Source: Cerioporus squamosus
Lineage: Eukaryota > Basidiomycota > Agaricomycetes > Polyporales > Polyporaceae
NCBI GenBank assembly: GCA_022592435.1
Contig: JABYQS010000971.1
Span: forward strand, 1 to 10,392
DNA: 10,392 bases
Direction of reading: 5' to 3'
The notes beneath the pieces were generated by a model, which had not been told where the DNA came from, did not search any database, and worked only from the letters and a program-made list of their open reading frames with translations. Position 1 is the stretch's first letter. The number at the start of each line of letters is the position of its first letter. The position numbers and the translations under genes are program-made. This document shows positions 8,937 to 10,392 of this stretch, piece by piece.

Positions 8937-10283
8937 TCATGATCCAAGATTGAACAAGGCGAACGCGGTTACCACCCCTCACGGCATCCTTGTCGGCCTC
9001 ATCCCACCCATACACCCCGTCGATCGCCTCCAGGTTCTCCACGACGCTCTTCCACTTGTCCGTTTCGCTGAGAGGTGGGAAGAACGGGTGGTCCGTCCCG
9101 AAAAGCATCCTCTTCGCGCCCGTTCTCCGCTTCTCCGTGCCGTCGGTGCCCTTTGCGCTCGACACGGCCGCGGACGCGCCAGCGTTGGCGTACTTCTCCG
9201 CCCGGCCGATCGCGTCGCTGACGAAGCCCAGTTCCTCCGAGCCGTACGCGACGGCGTCGAAGTAGAGCTTGCCGAGGTAGTATCGGGCGTCGTGCTTCAG
9301 ACGGGACGCGACTAGCGGGTCATGCGCAATGCAGGAAGCAAGGCGTGAGGAGAGCTGGGGAAGGGCCCCTCCGGAGTGGGCGAGCAGTACGCGGAGATTG
9401 GGGTAGCGGTCGAGCACTCCGGAGAGGATCAACCGTGTCGTCGCCTGCGCGAGAATTAGAGGGGGGTCCGCATGAGATGTGCTGCTACTCACAATCGTCG
9501 TCTCGAAGGGGAAACCCAGAGCGAGCGGGAGGACATGCCCGTTCTCCTTCTCGCCCCACGCGTTTCTTTCCCGCCGTAGTGCGGGTGGAGGAACGACGAG
9601 GCCGGCCTTCTCGAGCGCGGCCCATACCGGCTCGAGGGCGTCGTCGTCGAGCCCCTGCCGACGCCGCGCGTGCCCATGATACCCCGGAGGTGGGAGGGAC
9701 GCGATTTGCTCGACGGTCGACGAGGGACTCGGTGGTGGCCCCGGGGACGAGCGGGAGGATACCGAAGCCGTAGAGGCCGTTTGGGTTCTGCTGGGTGAGG
9801 AAGGCCCGGTCGAGCAGTACGTCTCGAGGTCATGGTTGAGCTCGCCTGCGAGGGTGTGCGCGGTCTGGGCGGGGAGGAAGTCGAGCCATGGGTTCGCGGA
9901 GCTGCGTACGGCGCCGTGTTGGGTTCATTCCTCGTATGCACTGGAGGGCAACGCACCTAACTACGGACACGTCGATAGCGTGCCGGTCCATGAATTGAGC
10001 TTCTCGTCTCTGTCCCAGTACTACGCGCGGCGCGCGACATCTGCCTCAGCGGTGTTCAGGGAGCCAGGAGAAGGGGTGTCCGCGCGGGGAGTACCTGTGC
10101 TCCGATGGGGCGTCCGCTGCTCGGCTCATCGTCGAGGATGAGGAGGCGTTCTTCTGGCTTGCCCGAGTCTGGCGAGTTGCGCGTGAAGATGCGCGGGACG
10201 GAGGTGCGGCTGCGGAGGAAGGCGGCATAGCGCGGGAGGTAGACGTGGGTGTGGATGTCGACCAGGAGACGTTGCGCAGACAT
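8937..10283 (-). CDS. ACMSD-family amidohydrolase (decarboxylase), frame-disrupted as written
   Basis: Four minus-strand exons: 10095-10283, 9957-10020, 9493-9901 and 8937-9444. Introns are 74, 55 and 48 nt (GTACTC..GTAG, GTGCGT..GCAG, GTGAGT..GCAG). The family removes CO2 using a metal ion in an amidohydrolase barrel; ACMSD acts on 2-amino-3-carboxymuconate semialdehyde. The visible metal/active-site elements are VDIHTHVY near residue 9 (the HxH pair), HPHYG in exon 3, LLAHSGG and FGTDHPFF in exon 4. The reading frame is broken, however: conserved blocks sit in alternating frames. The inferred indels lie near 9993-9996, 9809-9814, 9713-9718, 9692-9694, 9652-9655, 9592-9593, 9563-9565 (losses of 1-2 bases) and 8967-8968 (one extra base). 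Allowing for them gives about 392 residues. Exon 1 and most of exon 4 are intact. The HPHYG metal-ligand block is out of frame as written. It is a young pseudogene or a patch of sequencing error. Related decarboxylases act on resorcylates or pyrimidine carboxylates, so the substrate is uncertain. Confidence 0.82.
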
Positions 10284-10392
10284 CGCGGCCGTCTTTGTCG
10301 CGCGTCGAGTGAGGGTATCGGAGGACGAGGACGCGGACGGTCGCGGGCGATAGGACGGCCGCCCGCGCGAGATGCTTCCGCGATCGTTCGTG
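10284..10392 (-). promoter_or_regulatory. Promoter region of the ACMSD-like gene with a 9-bp inverted repeat
   Basis: This very GC-rich stretch lies directly before the ACMSD-like start codon. GCGGCCGTC at 10285-10293 and its exact reverse complement GACGGCCGC at 10354-10362 form an inverted repeat with a 60-base loop. Each arm contains CGGCCG, which resembles the CGG half-sites bound by fungal Zn2Cys6 regulators. Regulation through these sites is inference. An ATG at 10373 on the plus strand is too close to the edge to judge. Confidence 0.35.

Noticed and set aside
9489..9956. Separate minus-strand 155-residue protein
   Set aside because: It contains pieces of the ACMSD-like protein (LRGIMGTRG, FLHPHYGG) in the shifted frame, so it is part of the disrupted gene and not an independent gene.

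Overview
The window looks like nuclear DNA of a filamentous basidiomycete, probably an Agaricomycete. It is GC-rich, with compact genes cut by many short GT..AG introns (mostly 48-78 nt), short intergenic gaps, and proteins of fungal type: a Kre9/KNH-like GPI protein, a Gemin2/Brr1 protein and kynurenine-pathway enzymes. I see no bacterial, viral or transposon coding sequence.

Layout. The first ~1.9 kb has no convincing complete gene. It holds a possible minus-strand exon running off the left edge and a patch (about 571-985) with seven telomere-like GGGTTA hexamers, six of them inside an identical 9-mer. A His/Arg-rich orphan gene on the plus strand ends at 2549 and converges with a three-exon minus-strand gene (2887-4147). 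That gene encodes a probably nucleolar, Lys/Asp-rich DUF3245-like protein. A 205-bp gap at 4148-4352 separates it head to head from a four-exon Gemin2/SIP1/Brr1 gene (4353-5710), a factor of the SMN complex that assembles spliceosomal snRNPs. A secreted, GPI-anchored Ser/Thr-rich protein with an N-terminal Kre9/KNH-like domain follows (6214-6926, three exons).

The right third carries five-exon quinolinate phosphoribosyltransferase (7375-8795), which makes nicotinate mononucleotide in de novo NAD synthesis. Facing it tail to tail, 141 bp away, is a four-exon amidohydrolase gene of the ACMSD family (8937-10283, minus). In the kynurenine pathway ACMSD removes the semialdehyde that otherwise cyclises to quinolinate, the substrate of QPRT, so the two neighbours may act on either side of one metabolic branch point. 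As written, the ACMSD-like gene is broken by about eight small indels, mostly changes in homopolymer length, although its splice sites and most motifs are intact. It is either a very young pseudogene or a patch of homopolymer sequencing error.

The exon models were built by hand from reading frame, splice-site consensus and remembered family motifs. No database search or transcript data was available.
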